The notes below the pieces were generated by a model. That model did not search any database, was not told the origin of the DNA, and was given only the letters and a program-made list of their open reading frames with translations. Shown here piece after piece: positions 63,079 through 64,000 of a stretch of DNA of 64,000 nt. Numbering within the stretch: position 1 is the stretch's first letter; every line of letters starts with the position of its first letter. Source of the stretch: Mariniphaga sp963747515 (lineage in GTDB: Bacteria > Bacteroidota > Bacteroidia > Bacteroidales > Prolixibacteraceae). The position numbers were made by a program, and so were the translations under genes. The DNA is taken from assembly GCA_963747515.1 (NCBI GenBank), contig CAVVFN010000008.1:992001-1056000 (forward strand), written 5' to 3'.

Positions 63079-64000
63079 TGGAAACAATATTGATAAAAAC
63101 GGCTCAACTGTTATTAAGTCTCTCGATACTGGTAGTTTTACATGAGTTCGGCCATTTTATGTTTGCACGTCTTTTTAAAACACGGGTTGAGAAATTTTAT
63201 CTTTTTTTTGATCCCTGGTTTTCTCTTTTTAAAGTAAAAAAAGGAGAAACAGAATACGGCGTTGGATGGCTCCCTCTGGGCGGTTATGTCAAAATATCAG
63301 GAATGATTGACGAATCGATGGATAAAGAAGCAATGAAACTACCTCCCAAACCTTATGAATTCAGGGCAAAACCGGCATGGCAAAGGTTGTTCATAATGAC
63401 AGGTGGAGTACTTATGAATTTTCTTTTTGCGATGATTATTTATATTGGGGTGCTTTATGCCTGGGGAGAATCTTACCTTCCTACCGAAAATGTGAAATAT
63501 GGTATCGAAGTGGATGAGGTTGGTGAAGAGATAGGATTTAGAGATGGCGATAAGATACTTACTGTGGATAACAAGGAAATTGAGAACTTTAGCAAAGTTG
63601 TGCCTGCAATTGTGCTTGATAATGCAAAATCTGTGCAGGTGCTCCGCGGGGGTCAAAAGGTAAATGTTGAAATAAATGATGCCGACCTGGCAAAACTTTT
63701 GAAAGCAAAGATGCTGATGATGCCACGCAAACCGTTTGATGTACATATTTTAAAGGTGATGAGCGATTCTCCTGCAGCAAAAGCAGGTTTACAAAAGGGA
63801 GATACCTTGGTTAGTGTAGATGGCCATCGATTCGAATTTTACAGCCAGTTTTCGGAATACCTTTCTGAAAATGCCGGTGAGCCGGTGCAGGTTACGGTAA
63901 TACGGGATGGCCAAGAAATTCAGAAAGAGGTACAAATAGGTGAAGACGGGTTGATGGGATTTTCTGCCGGGTTTAATAACCCTAACATGTTTGAATTTGA
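63078..64000 (+). CDS. rseP: Site-2 intramembrane metalloprotease RseP (3' end outside the window)
   Basis: The open frame runs 307 codons to the right edge without a stop. It starts METILIKTAQLLLSLSILVV. The zinc-binding HExxH is HEFGH (His22, Glu23, His26) in the first helix, followed by GWLPLGGYVKISG near 77. A membrane segment near 118-133 (MTGGVLMNFLFAMIIYIGVL) precedes two PDZ domains: the first around 150-195, the second starting with SDSPAAKAGLQKGDTLVSVD near 228. The last helix with the Asp ligand is beyond the edge. It cleaves anti-sigma factors or signal-peptide remnants in the inner membrane. It overlaps dxr by one base. Confidence 0.93.
   Translation, partial: METILIKTAQLLLSLSILVVLHEFGHFMFARLFKTRVEKFYLFFDPWFSLFKVKKGETEYGVGWLPLGGYVKISGMIDESMDKEAMKLPPKPYEFRAKPAWQRLFIMTGGVLMNFLFAMIIYIGVLYAWGESYLPTENVKYGIEVDEVGEEIGFRDGDKILTVDNKEIENFSKVVPAIVLDNAKSVQVLRGGQKVNVEINDADLAKLLKAKMLMMPRKPFDVHILKVMSDSPAAKAGLQKGDTLVSVDGHRFEFYSQFSEYLSENAGEPVQVTVIRDGQEIQKEVQIGEDGLMGFSAGFNNPNMFEF

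Noticed and set aside
1..64000. CRISPR arrays, tRNA or rRNA genes, prophage modules
   Set aside because: I looked through the intergenic stretches for regular repeats, cloverleaf-like sequences and phage structural genes and saw none. A covariance-model search would be needed to exclude a divergent tRNA.

Overview
The window looks like chromosome from a free-living member of the Bacteroidota, most likely the Marinilabiliales/Prolixibacteraceae part of the Bacteroidales. This rests on AT-rich intergenic DNA, an almost complete lack of Shine-Dalgarno sequences, several TAnnTTTG-type -7 elements, the acpP-fabF-rnc and purM-prfA-pyrF gene orders, a family S46 dipeptidyl-peptidase, stand-alone LAB_N and CHRD proteins, and many Tat-exported Gfo/Idh/MocA oxidoreductases with DUF1080 and TIM-barrel partners. 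No tRNA, rRNA or CRISPR array was seen.

Layout. 1-8.7 kb: start of rho (minus), a small cupin, sucA-sucB (2-oxoglutarate dehydrogenase E1/E2), a zinc-free MDR oxidoreductase, a membrane protein and glyA. 9.1-12.5 kb: a dead IS1634-family element with 17-bp inverted repeats, broken by a decayed IS21-family element. 12.6-23.8 kb: AEC transporter with HAD phosphatase, MTA/SAH nucleosidase, CHRD lipoprotein, the first Gfo/Idh enzyme, pyrF, prfA, purM, acyl-CoA ligase and a VOC protein. 24.2-25.9 kb: a complete IS66-family element with perfect 8-bp target duplications. 26.1-32.4 kb: an exported sugar-processing cluster (GH36-like lipoprotein, DUF4832 GH-A-like protein, Tat-lipoprotein Gfo/Idh enzyme, DUF1080 protein). 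32.6-40.6 kb: LAB_N protein, rnc-fabF-acpP, purN, a histidine kinase/response regulator pair and lepA. 41.0-44.6 kb: an orphan terminator, then a second sugar cluster (Gfo/Idh, YiaK-like dehydrogenase, TIM-barrel isomerase). 45.0-52.7 kb: P-type ATPase, SDR, WrbA, dienelactone hydrolase and cydAB. 53.0-57 kb: two paralogous Gfo/Idh proteins separated by about 940 bp of unusual non-coding DNA. 57.2-64 kb: peroxiredoxin, rnhA, S46 peptidase, M23 peptidase, dxr and the start of rseP.

How the genes work together. The housekeeping genes cover the TCA cycle, one-carbon metabolism, purine and pyrimidine synthesis, fatty-acid synthesis, translation, isoprenoid synthesis and low-oxygen respiration. 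The accessory layer concerns exported carbohydrate chemistry. Five Gfo/Idh/MocA proteins with twin-arginine signals lie within about 40 kb, one directly followed by a DUF1080 protein. That pairing fits a periplasmic oxidise-then-eliminate (3-keto) route of glycoside cleavage.

The observations most worth following up are that cluster, the Gfo/Idh paralogue whose catalytic EKP lysine is a serine, the orphan terminator with a likely small RNA, the structured GC-richer block between the two paralogues, and the nested IS wreck with its 40-bp perfect palindrome.
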